Positions 53,101 through 62,517 are shown, counted from the first letter of the stretch. The stretch is DNA of 64,000 bases from Anaerolineaceae bacterium UBA6105 (GCA_002423495.1 DIWN01000058.1:1-64000), one strand, 5' to 3'. The notes: generated by a model from the sequence alone, not told the origin. Program-made: numbers and translations.

Positions 53101-54027
53101 ATGTTGCCCCTTCGTCCCAAGTTCGCGATCATTTTCTGGCTTCTCATTCTCTTCCTGTCGGCATGCCAGACAAACACATCACCCGTAGCCCCCACTTCTG
53201 AGCCCACAACCGTCATTCCAGCCACGCCAACCCTGATCCTTCCCACTAAGATCCTTGCCAGCCAGACTCCTTCAGCGACCCCCTCACCGACAGCTGTCAT
53301 GACTGCTTTGGCAGATTTCTCCAACCTTGAGAGTGAGCTGATTGAAGGCGTGGATTGGTTCATTCTAGTCCAGGATGCCAACAGCGACGAAATCCTTTTT
53401 GAACGCAACCCCGACACCTCTTTTCCCCCTGCTTCGTTGATCAAAATCCCGACCGCCATGGCAGTGCTGAGCATCCTTGAAGACCAGGGTCGTACGCTTG
53501 AAGAATTGAAAACCTACGGCATTTCAGATCGCAACTTTGATAGTCTGCTCGAAGCCATGGTCGTTTACAGCGAGGAATCCGCTGCCGAAGCGCTGGAATA
53601 CTTTGCCCGGGGAGATAACCAACTGCGGAAAAAACTAGACGCCTGGGGATTGACCAACACCAAGTATGACCCCCGCACCAGCACCTCCAGCGAACTCCTG
53701 GCCTCCCTGGAGTTGTTAAACACAGGAGCGGCACTTAACGAGGAAAACAGCCAGTACTTGCTGAATTTGATGGGTTCCTATACCGAGAACGATCAAATCC
53801 TGCTGGGAAAGCTACTAGATCAATTGCCGGATTGTGCTTTTCTCAATAAACGGGGAACGATGCTTGGTCCAACCATCGTTTCGGACATGGGCATCCTGAT
53901 GTGCGGCGAGCGCGGCTGGTATTTGGTAGTTGCCGGCACGCCCGCAGTTGATTCCCAGGCTACCTTTGAGGACATCCAGGCCTCCATTGAAGCCTTCGCC
54001 GTTGCCTTCGCCAGCCTGGTGAAGTAG
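53101..54027 (+). CDS. Class-A beta-lactamase-like lipoprotein
   Basis: 308 residues. Signal peptide and lipobox LSAC give a lipoprotein (Cys at residue 21); a Thr/Pro/Ser-rich linker follows to about 75. The serine-hydrolase domain has the S-x-x-K motif at Ser112-Lys115 (ASLIKIP). The second motif reads SEES instead of SDN, and the third is KRGT rather than KTG, so penicillin hydrolysis is doubtful. Divergent peptidase or inactive binding protein are alternatives. The gene is 14 bases after hypE but functionally unrelated. Confidence 0.75.
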   Translation: MLPLRPKFAIIFWLLILFLSACQTNTSPVAPTSEPTTVIPATPTLILPTKILASQTPSATPSPTAVMTALADFSNLESELIEGVDWFILVQDANSDEILFERNPDTSFPPASLIKIPTAMAVLSILEDQGRTLEELKTYGISDRNFDSLLEAMVVYSEESAAEALEYFARGDNQLRKKLDAWGLTNTKYDPRTSTSSELLASLELLNTGAALNEENSQYLLNLMGSYTENDQILLGKLLDQLPDCAFLNKRGTMLGPTIVSDMGILMCGERGWYLVVAGTPAVDSQATFEDIQASIEAFAVAFASLVK

Positions 54028-54077
54028 CAGTCTGGCTTGAGATGAAATTTCACTCCGGCGCCACCCTTACCTCCAGC

Positions 54078-54106
54078 TTGAAACTTGCCCATCCGCAATG
54101 TATACT
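54078..54106 (+). promoter_or_regulatory. Promoter of the methyltransferase/PIG-L pair
   Basis: TTGAAA (54078-54083) and TATACT (54101-54106) are separated by 17 bases; predicted start near 54113, 27 bases before the ATG, with a GAGGAAA ribosome-binding sequence. Confidence 0.75.
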
Positions 54107-54139
54107 TAGATGAACATTTGACACAACAATGAGGAAACT

Positions 54140-54940
54140 ATGAAAATTGATTTTCAGGAAACCACCGACGACCTTGCCAAACGCATTGACATTCACAGTC
54201 GTTTCGGCTCAAAAGATATTGACGCATGGATGCTGGATGTGCTCAACCTGCAGCCCGGAATCAAAATCCTGGATGTTGGCTGCGGCTCTGGCAAGCAGTG
54301 TTTCTCTTTTTTCCACCATTTGAATGGAAACGCAGAGATCACCGGCACAGACGTATCCGAATCTCTGCTTGCTGACGCCCGCGAAAAGAACAAGGCTATT
54401 GATAACGCCGTGGATTTCAGGCATCTTGACTTCAACCAGGAGTTCGACCTGCCCTCAGATCACTTTGATCTGATCTCTGCCTGCTTTGCTATTTACTACG
54501 CGCAAGACATTCCCTTCACCCTGGGTGAAATGCACCGCGTACTAAAACCAGGCGGACGCCTCTTCACAACCGGTCCCATGCCCACCAACAAACAGGTTTT
54601 CTACGATATCATCCGCGAAGCCACCGGCAAACCCATCCCCCCCATGCCCGGTAGTTCGCGCTACGAATCTGGTATCTACGCTACCATGCAGGATCTCTTC
54701 AATAAAACTGAACAGCATATTTTCGAAAACCCGCTGACCTTCGAATCAGTGGAGCCTTTCATGGTTTACACCCGTGCCTCAATGTCTGAAGATCGCCGTT
54801 TATGGAATTCTCTCTTTCAGACCCACGACGAGTTCGAAATTGTCATGAACCAGATTGAAGAGGTCGCTCAAAAACGTCTTGAGGCTGATGGCAGTCTTGT
54901 GATGACTAAAGTCGTTGGCGGCTTCATCGCCACAAAGTAG
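54140..54940 (+). CDS. SAM-dependent methyltransferase, class I
   Basis: 266 residues. Motif I ILDVGCGSGKQ near residue 47, followed by the acidic TGTDVSE, then DLISACFAIYY and LKPGGRLFTTG. Typical Rossmann-type methyltransferase of the Methyltransf_11/25 group. The substrate is unknown. It is 5 bases upstream of a PIG-L deacetylase gene, which suggests action on a sugar-containing small molecule or lipid. Confidence 0.85.
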   Translation: MKIDFQETTDDLAKRIDIHSRFGSKDIDAWMLDVLNLQPGIKILDVGCGSGKQCFSFFHHLNGNAEITGTDVSESLLADAREKNKAIDNAVDFRHLDFNQEFDLPSDHFDLISACFAIYYAQDIPFTLGEMHRVLKPGGRLFTTGPMPTNKQVFYDIIREATGKPIPPMPGSSRYESGIYATMQDLFNKTEQHIFENPLTFESVEPFMVYTRASMSEDRRLWNSLFQTHDEFEIVMNQIEEVAQKRLEADGSLVMTKVVGGFIATK

Positions 54941-54945
54941 GCAAT

Positions 54946-55590
54946 ATGAAAAACATGACCTTTTATGGTGCGTCGCTGCTGTTTCTGGGAGCTCACCCGG
55001 ACGACATTGAGCTTGGCTGTGGTGCTTTCATTTCTGACATGGTTGGCAAGGCTGACATCCATTGCATGACATTTTCAGATAACCAGAAGAACCCTGATCT
55101 AAAACATCTTGTCAGTGAACATTACGACAGCATGCACCAGCTTGGTCTTACAGATGATCAAATCGAGCTTGGGCAGTTTGAAACCCGCCGTTTTCCAGAT
55201 TTAAGGCAGGAAATCCTCGAGAAGATGCTGGAACTTCGACGCCAATACCAGCCGGAGATCGTTTTTGTCCACACCTCGCAGGACATCCACCAGGATCACC
55301 AAACCATCACCCAGGAAGCCACGCGCGCTTTCCGCGGCACAACCGTTTTGGGTTTTGACGTTCTTCGCAGCAGTTATGGCTTCTTCCCGCACTTTCTGGC
55401 AGAAGTCTCAGAGCAAGCCGTTGAGAACAAAATTGCGGCACTGAACAAATACAAGACCTATTCCGACCGCTACTATTTTTCTCCCGACATTATGCGCGCC
55501 ACCGCCATCCGCCATGGCGCCCTCGCTGAGCGGCCCTTTGCCGAAGGTTTCGATATCATTCGTATTGTTGGCGCATTTGGAAAAATGTAA
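54946..55590 (+). CDS. PIG-L family N-acetylsugar deacetylase
   Basis: 214 residues. Zinc site AHPDDIELG near residue 17 and the third ligand in HTSQDIHQDHQ. The family deacetylates N-acetylglucosaminyl groups, as in mycothiol or bacillithiol synthesis and GPI anchors. No thiol-biosynthesis partner is nearby, and the neighbouring methyltransferase suggests a different glycoconjugate. Confidence 0.85.
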   Translation: MKNMTFYGASLLFLGAHPDDIELGCGAFISDMVGKADIHCMTFSDNQKNPDLKHLVSEHYDSMHQLGLTDDQIELGQFETRRFPDLRQEILEKMLELRRQYQPEIVFVHTSQDIHQDHQTITQEATRAFRGTTVLGFDVLRSSYGFFPHFLAEVSEQAVENKIAALNKYKTYSDRYYFSPDIMRATAIRHGALAERPFAEGFDIIRIVGAFGKM

Positions 55591-55605
55591 CAAAAGAAAA
55601 AATAC

Positions 55606-55641
55606 AAAAAGAGGTTGATTTTCTCAAATCAACCTCTTTTT
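55606..55641. terminator. Bidirectional terminator
   Basis: A perfect 16-bp stem (55606-55621 with 55626-55641), loop TCTC, with A-run on the left and T-run on the right. It lies between the convergent PIG-L and SH3-like genes and can stop both strands. Confidence 0.92.
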
Positions 55642-55683
55642 TCTTAATTGTAAATCCGATTACACTGCTGCTTTACAAAATCA

Positions 55684-55995
55684 CTACAGGTTCGCCACTT
55701 TGGCATTGATGTCCGATTTTCTCGAACGCGGTGATTTGTATGGGCGTACATTGGCCGAGTCATACGGAAACCAGAGAATCTTATCGGGCACCATCCAACC
55801 ATCCGTCAGATAGATGCTTTCTTTAAACTGCACAGCCAGGAGTTTGTTTTCGACTTGCACCACAGTGCCCCTCAACCAACCCCGGATACGCTGGCCAGCT
55901 TTATCAATATGATCGCAATTCACTTCCACACGATCACCAACTTCATACACCCTTTCCTCTTCTGGAGGTCGCATGTAGTTCCCGCTCTTCATCAT
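55684..55995 (-). CDS. Small SH3/Tudor-like protein
   Basis: 103 residues with no recognised family. Residues about 15-75 look like a small beta-barrel (GDRVEVNCD, GWLRGTVVQVENKLLAVQF), a pattern found in Tudor/KOW-like domains that bind protein or RNA; the tail is basic. ATG at 55995 follows GGAG by 6 bases; a TTG start 15 bases earlier is less likely. It follows sufD by 18 bases and may be in the suf operon. Confidence 0.65.
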   Translation of the reverse strand: MMKSGNYMRPPEEERVYEVGDRVEVNCDHIDKAGQRIRGWLRGTVVQVENKLLAVQFKESIYLTDGWMVPDKILWFPYDSANVRPYKSPRSRKSDINAKVANL

Positions 55996-56013
55996 AATTA
56001 GCTCCTTCAATTG

Positions 56014-57306
56014 TTAGCTTGCCTCAAACTTCTTTATCAGGCGTTCGCCTAATTTATTTCTTGTCTTTTCGTCAGGAATTTGCTCGATTATCTCGGCAAA
56101 AAACCCTTCCACAATCAGCCTTTCAGCTTCAACGAGCGGTATTCCCCGGGCTTGCAGGTAAAACAGTTCTGTCGCGTCGATGCTGCCAACCGTAGCGCCA
56201 TGCGAGCAGCTGACATCATCAGCACAAATCTCAAGCCCGGGAATAGACTTGATCTCGGATTGCTCCCCTAAAAGAAGGTTCTGATTGGATTGATAACCGT
56301 CCGACTTTTGTGCAACAGGATCCACGTAGATCATCCCGCGCCAGATTGCTTCGCCATTGCCAATTGCAGCCCCTCTGAAAAGCAGGTTACTCTTAGTATG
56401 CGGTGCGAGGTGATTCTGGACGGTGTCCACGTTGACCTTTTGCCCTTCAGCAGGAAAATAAACACCCCTAACCTCAGCTTCCGCGCCTTCGCCTTCAAGG
56501 TTCACTTCCAAACTTTGCTTAACAAGGGTAGTCGCGCAGGCATCGTAAATCCAATCCAACTTCGCTCCACGTTCAAGCCTTGCCTGGTTGTAGCACAGGT
56601 TGGTAACTTCCTGCTCGAAGATGGAAACATCCGTAAGGTGCAAAAGCGCGTCTTCCTCGAGCACCAGGTCTGTCTTTGCCAGGTGGAACAAGCTCTCCGT
56701 CATTGATTTTGAGTTACTCTGCACATTCAAAACAAGTTTAAGCTCCGCGCCGGGTTCAAGCCAGATGAGTGAACGTAATACGTTCATCCCCGGTTTGATC
56801 TCGCCTTGCAAGTTTGCCACGGCAAGCCTCTCCAGCTTTACTCCCCGTGGAACAAACACAAACAGACCTTCCCTTGCCAATGCTTCCGCAAGGGCTTGAA
56901 ACTTGTCTGTTGAAGGGCGATTTAAGCGCTGCAGCAGGCGGGCAATCAGCTCAGGATAGCGCTGCAGTCCATCTTTGAAAGTGGTGATCACCAGCCCTTG
57001 TGGCAAAACAAATTCCTGCTCGGATTCTTCTTTTCCATCCGAAATAAATTTGACTTCCAGGTCAAATTCTGGCTCTGTCCAGACTTGAGCATCCGCGAGT
57101 CCTAATTGCGAGAAGTCCAGCCAGCGCCATTTTTCGAGCTTGATATGAGGCATTGGCAGCTCTGATGCCATCTGCCAGGCGGGTTCCAGGGCTTCCAACA
57201 GCTCGCTTTGAAGACCGACGTTTCCTTGTTCGAATGCAGTTTCCCACTGAGGCGGGTTTTGCTCAATGCCAAAAACGGAACGGTAAGTTACTTTAGGATC
57301 ATGCAT
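56014..57306 (-). CDS. sufD: Fe-S assembly scaffold protein SufD
   Basis: 430 residues with the SufBD beta-helix core. Seen are the paired SufB-like segments (VPRGVKLERLAV, YQSNQNLLLG, CSHGATVGSID) and the C-terminal EIIEQIPDE. Forms the SufBC2D complex with the two products encoded upstream. Gap to sufB is 4 bases. Confidence 0.93.
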   Translation of the reverse strand: MHDPKVTYRSVFGIEQNPPQWETAFEQGNVGLQSELLEALEPAWQMASELPMPHIKLEKWRWLDFSQLGLADAQVWTEPEFDLEVKFISDGKEESEQEFVLPQGLVITTFKDGLQRYPELIARLLQRLNRPSTDKFQALAEALAREGLFVFVPRGVKLERLAVANLQGEIKPGMNVLRSLIWLEPGAELKLVLNVQSNSKSMTESLFHLAKTDLVLEEDALLHLTDVSIFEQEVTNLCYNQARLERGAKLDWIYDACATTLVKQSLEVNLEGEGAEAEVRGVYFPAEGQKVNVDTVQNHLAPHTKSNLLFRGAAIGNGEAIWRGMIYVDPVAQKSDGYQSNQNLLLGEQSEIKSIPGLEICADDVSCSHGATVGSIDATELFYLQARGIPLVEAERLIVEGFFAEIIEQIPDEKTRNKLGERLIKKFEAS

Positions 57307-57310
57307 TTGC

Positions 57311-58726
57311 TTATCCTACCGATCCGACCATCTGCAATTGAACCAAGCGGTTCATCTCGACAGCGTATTCCATGGGCAATTCTTTCACCAATGGTTCAAT
57401 AAAACCCGAAACTACCATGGTCGTGGCTTCTTCATCGCTGAGTCCACGGCTGTTGAGGTAGAAAAGCTGCTCCTCACCGATTTTGCTGACCGTCGCTTCG
57501 TGACCAATTGTCACATCTTTCGAACCGCTTTCAATCGTCGGATAGGTATCCGAGCGTGAAGTCGGGTCAAGCAGAAGCGCGTCGCAAACCACGTTTGATT
57601 TAATATTCTTGAGCCCCCTGGCTACCTTCACCAGTCCCCGATACGAGGATTGTCCATCGCCTCTCGAAATGGACTTGGAAGTGATCTTGCTGCTGGTGTT
57701 ATCCGCAAAGTGGACCATCTTTGCTCCCGCATCCTGAACCTGCCCCGGTCCAGCAAATGCCACTGAGAGCATTTCCCCATGGGCGCCTTCACCACGCAGG
57801 AAACAGGCTGGATATTTCATGGTCACTTTTGAGCCCAGGTTGGCATCCACCCACTCCATCGTCCCGTTCTCCCAAACCGAAGCACGCTGCGTTACCAGGT
57901 TATAGACATTGGAAGACCAGTTTTGAATGGTGGTATAACGCACCCTGGCATCGCGTTTGACCACGATCTCGATAACACCGCTATGGAAAGATTCTGTCGT
58001 ATACAAAGGCGCCGTGCAGCCCTCAACGTAATGGACCTGCGCGCCTTCATCCGCAATGATCAGCGAGCGCTCAAACTGCCCCATGCTGGCATTATTCAAC
58101 CGGAAATAGGCCTGCAGTGGTAAATCCACTTTTACCCCTTTAGGCACATAAACGAAGGAACCACCCGACCAAACCGCGCTGTTGAGTGCCGCGAACTTGT
58201 TATCCTGGATCGGTACCACCGTTGAGAAATATTCGCGGAACAATTCCGGATATTGCTTGAGTCCGTTCTCGATGCTGAGGAAGATCACCCCTTGTTTCTC
58301 CAGCGCTTCCTGTATGTGATGGTAGACCATTTCCGAGTCGTACTGCGCGCCAACACCCGCAAGGAATTTCTGTTCAGCTTCGGGAATACCCAGCTTATCA
58401 AAAGTGGTCTTGATCGTTTCGGGCACGTCTTCCCAGGATTTTTGATCAATCTGTTCTGGACGAACGTAATAGTAAATATTGTCAAGATTCAAACCACTCA
58501 GATCCGGACCCCAGGTGGGCATTGGTCGTTGGATGTAGTGCTTATAGGCCTTCAAGCGAAATTTCAGCATCCACTCAGGCTCTTCTTTGTAGGCTGAGAT
58601 CTGACGGACTACATCTTCTGATAAGCCTCTTTGGCTTTTGAAAGAGGATGTTTCCGGGTCATGAAAGCCGTAGTGATAATCGCTGCCCAGTTCGTTCAGG
58701 AATTCGCTACGAGGTACATCAGCCAT
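57311..58726 (-). CDS. sufB: Fe-S assembly scaffold protein SufB
   Basis: 471 residues. SufB signatures [19 protein letters not shown], and [17 protein letters not shown], plus a Glu-rich C-terminus. De novo cluster assembly scaffold. ATG at 58726 is chosen: it overlaps the sufC stop by 8 bases and matches SufB family starts, whereas an upstream in-frame ATG would lie deep in sufC. Confidence 0.94.
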   Translation of the reverse strand: MADVPRSEFLNELGSDYHYGFHDPETSSFKSQRGLSEDVVRQISAYKEEPEWMLKFRLKAYKHYIQRPMPTWGPDLSGLNLDNIYYYVRPEQIDQKSWEDVPETIKTTFDKLGIPEAEQKFLAGVGAQYDSEMVYHHIQEALEKQGVIFLSIENGLKQYPELFREYFSTVVPIQDNKFAALNSAVWSGGSFVYVPKGVKVDLPLQAYFRLNNASMGQFERSLIIADEGAQVHYVEGCTAPLYTTESFHSGVIEIVVKRDARVRYTTIQNWSSNVYNLVTQRASVWENGTMEWVDANLGSKVTMKYPACFLRGEGAHGEMLSVAFAGPGQVQDAGAKMVHFADNTSSKITSKSISRGDGQSSYRGLVKVARGLKNIKSNVVCDALLLDPTSRSDTYPTIESGSKDVTIGHEATVSKIGEEQLFYLNSRGLSDEEATTMVVSGFIEPLVKELPMEYAVEMNRLVQLQMVGSVG

Positions 58727-59501
58727 TGCCGTTTTCCGACTCCCCGTAGACCTCACGAATCCAGTCATAACCGCTCTCTTCAAGTTTCAGCGCAAGTGCT
58801 GCCTGACCTGTTTCGACGATTCTGCCTTGATACATAATGTGAACGAAGTCTGGCTTCAAGAAATTCAACATGCGCTGATAATGGGTTATCACCAATACGC
58901 CAAGCTTATCACCCACGAGTGAGTTGACGCCTTCAGAAACGATACGCACAGCGTCGATGTCCAAACCGCTATCCGTCTCATCAAGGATTCCGAATTTTGG
59001 CTCAAGCATTGCCAGCTGTAGGATCTCAGCGCGCTTTTTCTCCCCTCCAGAAAAGCCCTCATTCAAATAACGCGCAGCAAAGGAATAATCCATCCCCAAA
59101 AAATCCATCTTTGCTTTCATCGCTTTACGAAAAGCCACCAGTGACATGCCTTTTGAATCTGGATCGGCTGCTTTCAGCTTGGAATTAACGGCTACACGCA
59201 AAAAATTAGCCAATGTGACTCCGCTGATGGAAACTGGATATTGAAAAGCTAAAAAGAGACCCCTGTTCGCTCTTTGGTCAGTCGAAAGACCAAGAATGCT
59301 CTCACCATCCAGCAGGATATCTCCGCTCGTGATTTTATAGCGGGGGTGACCCATGATGGCATAGGATAGCGTTGATTTACCCGTTCCGTTTGGCCCCATC
59401 AGAGCGTGAATTTCGCCTTGTCTCATAGTCAAATTGAAGCCTTTGAGGATCTCATTCCCATTAACTTCAACATGCAGGTTTTTGATTTGTATGCTCGCCA
59501 T
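58719..59501 (-). CDS. sufC: Fe-S assembly ATPase SufC
   Basis: 260 residues. ABC ATPase with Walker [11 protein letters not shown]-loop region, signature SGGEKKR and Walker [13 protein letters not shown]. Powers structural change of the SufBC2D scaffold. First gene of sufCBD; no cysteine desulfurase (SufS) or SufU/SufE is encoded in the window. Confidence 0.96.
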   Translation of the reverse strand: MASIQIKNLHVEVNGNEILKGFNLTMRQGEIHALMGPNGTGKSTLSYAIMGHPRYKITSGDILLDGESILGLSTDQRANRGLFLAFQYPVSISGVTLANFLRVAVNSKLKAADPDSKGMSLVAFRKAMKAKMDFLGMDYSFAARYLNEGFSGGEKKRAEILQLAMLEPKFGILDETDSGLDIDAVRIVSEGVNSLVGDKLGVLVITHYQRMLNFLKPDFVHIMYQGRIVETGQAALALKLEESGYDWIREVYGESENGNG

Positions 59502-59534
59502 TATGTCCTGATTTTCGTTAGAATTTATCGGTCA

Positions 59535-59563
59535 ATTGTAGCACGCAGGCTCTTGAAAGTCAA
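59535..59563 (-). promoter_or_regulatory. Promoter of sufCBD
   Basis: On the minus strand TTGACT (59563-59558) and TACAAT (59540-59535), spacing 17. The rest of 59502-59741 shows no gene. A TATACT on the plus strand at 59643 lacks a -35. Confidence 0.78.
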
Positions 59564-59741
59564 TTTTTTATAATATACCTTAACTTATTAACATTTCTAC
59601 TTATACCTTCGACAGACCGCAGCCGGGCCGTGCTGCATGAGATATACTAATTCTTAGTAGCAGAGTTATTTATTTTTTACATGTGGCTATCCAATCAAAG
59701 CCCATTCTGGGTTAATTAACAATAATTTAAGGAGACAAGAA

Positions 59742-60242
59742 ATGGCAGAAAAAAGTTTATTTGACAAGCTCTTTGGTAAAAAAGAGTCCAAGGAAGAATT
59801 AGAAGAAGCGGCTCGCAAAGCTGCTGAAGCAGCAAAGCGCGAAGCTGAAAAGGTTGCTGAAAAAGCAAAAAGTGAAGCCAAACTGGCTGCTGAAAAAGCA
59901 AAAAGTGAAGCCGAAGTCAAGGCTAAAGAAATCGCTGAAGCCAATAAAAAACGTGTTGAACAAGCCGAGCGTTACAAGGCTGAAGCTGAAGCTCGCAAAG
60001 CCGAGCACGAAGCTCGCCGCGCCGCTGAAGAAGCCGCCCGCGCAGCCGCATTCATTGGTGAACACACCGTTACTGCTGATGACACTCTCAGCCATATTGC
60101 GCTGAAATTCTACGGAAAAGCCTTACCCCCCTATTACAAACTCATCTACGAAGCCAACAAAGACATCATTGGCGACAACATGAACATAATCGTGCCTGGT
60201 CAGGTTCTTAGAATCCCTGCACTGCCCGAAGACCTGAAGTAA
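59742..60242 (+). CDS. Coiled-coil LysM protein, cytoplasmic
   Basis: 166 residues. Residues 15-105 are a charged Ala/Glu/Lys-rich helix, certainly coiled or a long single helix. A LysM domain follows (about 109-160: HTVTADDTLSHIALKFYG ... VPGQVLRIP). No signal peptide, unlike most LysM proteins, so it probably acts in the cytoplasm, as in YgaU/KbpA potassium-binding protein. It is 16 bases upstream of a DhaL-like gene. Confidence 0.85.
   Translation: MAEKSLFDKLFGKKESKEELEEAARKAAEAAKREAEKVAEKAKSEAKLAAEKAKSEAEVKAKEIAEANKKRVEQAERYKAEAEARKAEHEARRAAEEAARAAAFIGEHTVTADDTLSHIALKFYGKALPPYYKLIYEANKDIIGDNMNIIVPGQVLRIPALPEDLK
59856..59912 (+). repeat. Direct repeat within the coiled-coil gene
   Basis: A 24-base unit at 59856-59879 recurs exactly at 59889-59912 (period 33), coding for the repeated AEKAKSEA. 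Recent internal duplication in the coiled coil. Confidence 0.85.
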
Positions 60243-60258
60243 AAAACAGACCGGTCAC

Positions 60259-61266
60259 ATGGCAGAAAATTTTGATCTAAGCACTGTTTTTAAGGCGGTT
60301 ACTGAAGCCTTGAAAGAGAATCAGTCCGCCCTTGATGCCGCGGATGAATACAACGGCGATCATGGCACTCACATGGTGGAAACTTTCAATTTGATCCAAC
60401 AAGCTGTTGCATCCAAATCTGACAGACCTGCTTCCGACCAACTGGCATTTGCCAGCAAACAGTTGCGTGCATCCACCACAAGCGGTTCAGCCAAACTTTA
60501 TGCCGAAGGGCTCCAAGAAGCTGCTGAGCAATTTAAGGGGAAGGAATTTACCCAAAAATCTGCCGGCACGCTGATTAATGCCCTTATGGGCAGCAAGCCT
60601 TCAGCGGAAGGTGGTTCTGGTGATTTTCTTTCGACCTTGCTCGGCGGTCTCACCGGAGGCTCACAAAGCACACCCCAACCCCAGGCGCAGCAACCTGCTC
60701 CTCAGCAACCGGATGATTTGGTAGGTTCTCTGCTTGGGAACATCCCGCAGCAAACCAGCAATCAGCCGCAATCCCAAGCCGGTGGCGATCTGCTGAGCAC
60801 ATTGCTTGGTGGATTGGGTGGATCTCAAGCCCAGCAACAGCAGCAACCCCCTCAGGAAGCTGATGGCGACCTGCTGAGCACCTTGCTTGGTGGATTGGGC
60901 GGCTCTCAAACCCAACAACAACCTCAACCAAGCCAGTCAGGTGGCGGTGATCTGCTAAGCACACTTCTCGGTGGGCTCGGTGGCGGCACTTCTTCCTCGC
61001 AGGGCTCTGGCGGGGGTATGGGAGATTTGCTCTCCACCCTTCTTGGCGGTCAAAGTTCCAGTCAAAGTGGCTCCAGTGGTTTGGATGCCAAAGATCTTCT
61101 GAGCGCCGCATTGGCATATTTCTCGGCCAAACAAAGCGGTCAGTCTAACATGCAATCAATTATGCAGGCCATTTCGGCTGCAAGTCGTTTTGGTGGCAGC
61201 GCGGACCGTGCTCAATCTGGCGCGGTAGTGGTCAACACCATTCTTGATATGATCGGGTCCAATTAG
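60259..61266 (+). CDS. DhaL-like domain protein with glycine-rich LLGG repeat tail
   Basis: 335 residues. The N-terminal 110 residues resemble the DhaL/DAK2 helical barrel, including NGDHGTHM, close to the ADP/metal-binding GDGDHGTNM of dihydroxyacetone kinase L subunits, with one Asp lost. The tail (about 122-264) repeats DLLSTLLGGLGG six times, separated by Gln/Pro/Ser/Gly linkers, and a final helical domain (about 275-335) follows. Function unknown; the tail suggests self-association. Probably co-transcribed with the LysM protein. Confidence 0.75.
   Translation: MAENFDLSTVFKAVTEALKENQSALDAADEYNGDHGTHMVETFNLIQQAVASKSDRPASDQLAFASKQLRASTTSGSAKLYAEGLQEAAEQFKGKEFTQKSAGTLINALMGSKPSAEGGSGDFLSTLLGGLTGGSQSTPQPQAQQPAPQQPDDLVGSLLGNIPQQTSNQPQSQAGGDLLSTLLGGLGGSQAQQQQQPPQEADGDLLSTLLGGLGGSQTQQQPQPSQSGGGDLLSTLLGGLGGGTSSSQGSGGGMGDLLSTLLGGQSSSQSGSSGLDAKDLLSAALAYFSAKQSGQSNMQSIMQAISAASRFGGSADRAQSGAVVVNTILDMIGSN
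60622..61050 (+). repeat. Tandem coding repeats (D-L-L-S-T-L-L-G-G units)
   Basis: Six imperfect units, at residues 122, 150, 173, 201, 229 and 256 approximately, spaced 23-28 residues. Units 3, 4 and 5 are identical at protein level over 12 residues (GDLLSTLLGGLGG), and similar in DNA. Low-complexity Q/P/S linkers vary in length. Confidence 0.85.
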
Positions 61267-61294
61267 CCTCGGCGTTGGATCAATCCGGATAAGC

Positions 61295-61320
61295 AAAAAG
61301 CCCCTTTTGAGGGGCTTTTT
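61295..61320. terminator. Terminator after the DhaL-like gene
   Basis: An 11-base stem (AAAAAGCCCCT with AGGGGCTTTTT), loop TTTG. T-rich on the plus side and A-rich on the other, so probably works in both directions for the convergent PTS-like gene. Confidence 0.88.
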
Positions 61321-61338
61321 GTTGACACCTCTTAGCTG

Positions 61339-61806
61339 CTAACCAAGCGGGTACTTATCCGCAATTCGGAGAAGGTCCTCTTCATTGTGGACGTTGTCCA
61401 TTAAATCCTGGAGCAGATCGTCGTCTCCCAGCATCTCTGCCAGCTGACTCATGTTGGCAAGATGTTCAGTGGGGTTGACGGACGCCAGGGTAAAAAAGAG
61501 AGTGGCATATTTATCAGGGTCATTTTCATCAAAAACAACAGATTTTTCGACCTTCATAAATCCAATTTCCGTCTTAAAGACGCCCACCGCACCCTGCTGA
61601 GCATGCGGCATCGCTACACCAGGAATCAAAACGATGTAAAAACCAAATTCTTCTACATTCTGAATAACTCTTTCCTGATATCGCTCATCGATCGTGCCAT
61701 CTGCCAATAATGGCTTGCATCCGATTCTAATAGCTTCGCGCCAATCTGGTGCTTCTTCGATGAAAATGCAGTGTTTCTTTTCCACAAAATCATGCAGTAA
61801 TGACAT
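61339..61806 (-). CDS. PTS EIIA (fructose/mannitol type) domain protein
   Basis: 155 residues forming a stand-alone EIIA type-2 domain. The phosphorylatable histidine is in the motif GVAMPHAQ. No EIIB, EIIC, HPr or EI gene is in the window, so it is likely regulatory (PtsN-like) or part of a distant transporter. ATG at 61806 follows AAGGAG by 7 bases; an upstream in-frame start is less likely. RpoN-bearing bacteria often have such a domain, but it is not near rpoN here. Confidence 0.85.
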   Translation of the reverse strand: MSLLHDFVEKKHCIFIEEAPDWREAIRIGCKPLLADGTIDERYQERVIQNVEEFGFYIVLIPGVAMPHAQQGAVGVFKTEIGFMKVEKSVVFDENDPDKYATLFFTLASVNPTEHLANMSQLAEMLGDDDLLQDLMDNVHNEEDLLRIADKYPLG

Positions 61807-61902
61807 ATAGATGGTCTCCTTTTTGCCCTTCATTCACTTTTGATAATCTTATCACCACGCTCAATACAATCGAGCCGTTATTGCCTTTTTGCAATTTTGT
61901 TC

Positions 61903-61933
61903 AAAAAAGCCTCTCGTGCTTGGCAGGAGAGGC
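61903..61933 (-). terminator. Terminator of the helix-hairpin-helix gene
   Basis: Seven-base stem GCCTCTC/GAGAGGC on the minus strand with an 11-base loop, followed by TTTTTT. It lies 48 bases after the stop of the minus-strand gene at 61981. Confidence 0.78.
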
Positions 61934-61980
61934 ATTCTTAATAAACCTTAATAAGGTTTGCAGTAAACTATAACCAGGGC

Positions 61981-62385
61981 TTAGTGAGTGACAACCCTTG
62001 GTAATTCTTTTGCCTGCATCACCCAGTCTGCAACCATCTTGGCGCTTGGTGGACGGCGAACCAGCTTTTTGGCTTTGTTCACTTCCTGGATCTTGGCATA
62101 CAAGTTCTCAGGATTGCGGGTGGCAAGTTCCACCACGGTGTCAACGCCGGCTTCCTCGAGCAGGTCAGAATATTCCTGACCAACGCCCTTGATCCGATAA
62201 AGATCGGCATGGTTAACCCATTCCAGGATCAGTTTGCGATCAACACCAGCTTTTTCAGCCAGTTCTTCGCGACCCTTGGCACCAGCACCGACTTTCAGCA
62301 ATTGAGCTACAGTTGTAACTCCAGCTTCGGTCAACTTCTTAGCATATACAGGTCCAATTCCCTCAATATCCTCGATTTTTGGCAT
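61981..62385 (-). CDS. DUF4332 helix-hairpin-helix protein
   Basis: 134 residues with two HhH-like units: IEGIGPVYAKKL near residue 7 and IKGVGQEYSDLL near 66. DUF4332 domains resemble DNA-binding HhH folds from polymerase/ligase families but have no known role. GGAG precedes the ATG. Single gene between a promoter and a terminator. Confidence 0.82.
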   Translation of the reverse strand: MPKIEDIEGIGPVYAKKLTEAGVTTVAQLLKVGAGAKGREELAEKAGVDRKLILEWVNHADLYRIKGVGQEYSDLLEEAGVDTVVELATRNPENLYAKIQEVNKAKKLVRRPPSAKMVADWVMQAKELPRVVTH

Positions 62386-62421
62386 GTTTATCTCCTTAGT
62401 TTACTAATTAGAATTTTGAAT

Positions 62422-62430
62422 ATTATAGCA
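62422..62430 (-). promoter_or_regulatory. Extended -10 promoter of the helix-hairpin-helix gene
   Basis: Minus strand TGC-TATAAT at 62430-62422; a weak CTTTCA -35 lies 17 bases upstream of the TATAAT. Start predicted near 62415. Confidence 0.65.
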
Positions 62431-62517
62431 TAGCTCCTTAGTGATGAAAGTCTTGCTTCGACACTTATTCAATGTAGATAAACACAACACGCTTAGTTGC
62501 CATATAATATCGGTAAT

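Noticed and set aside
59643..59648. Plus-strand promoter for the LysM gene at TATACT
   Set aside because: No -35 with 15-19 base spacing and no TG extension.
60622..61050. CRISPR or minisatellite repeat array
   Set aside because: The repeats keep one reading frame, have unequal coding linkers and code for a repeated protein motif.
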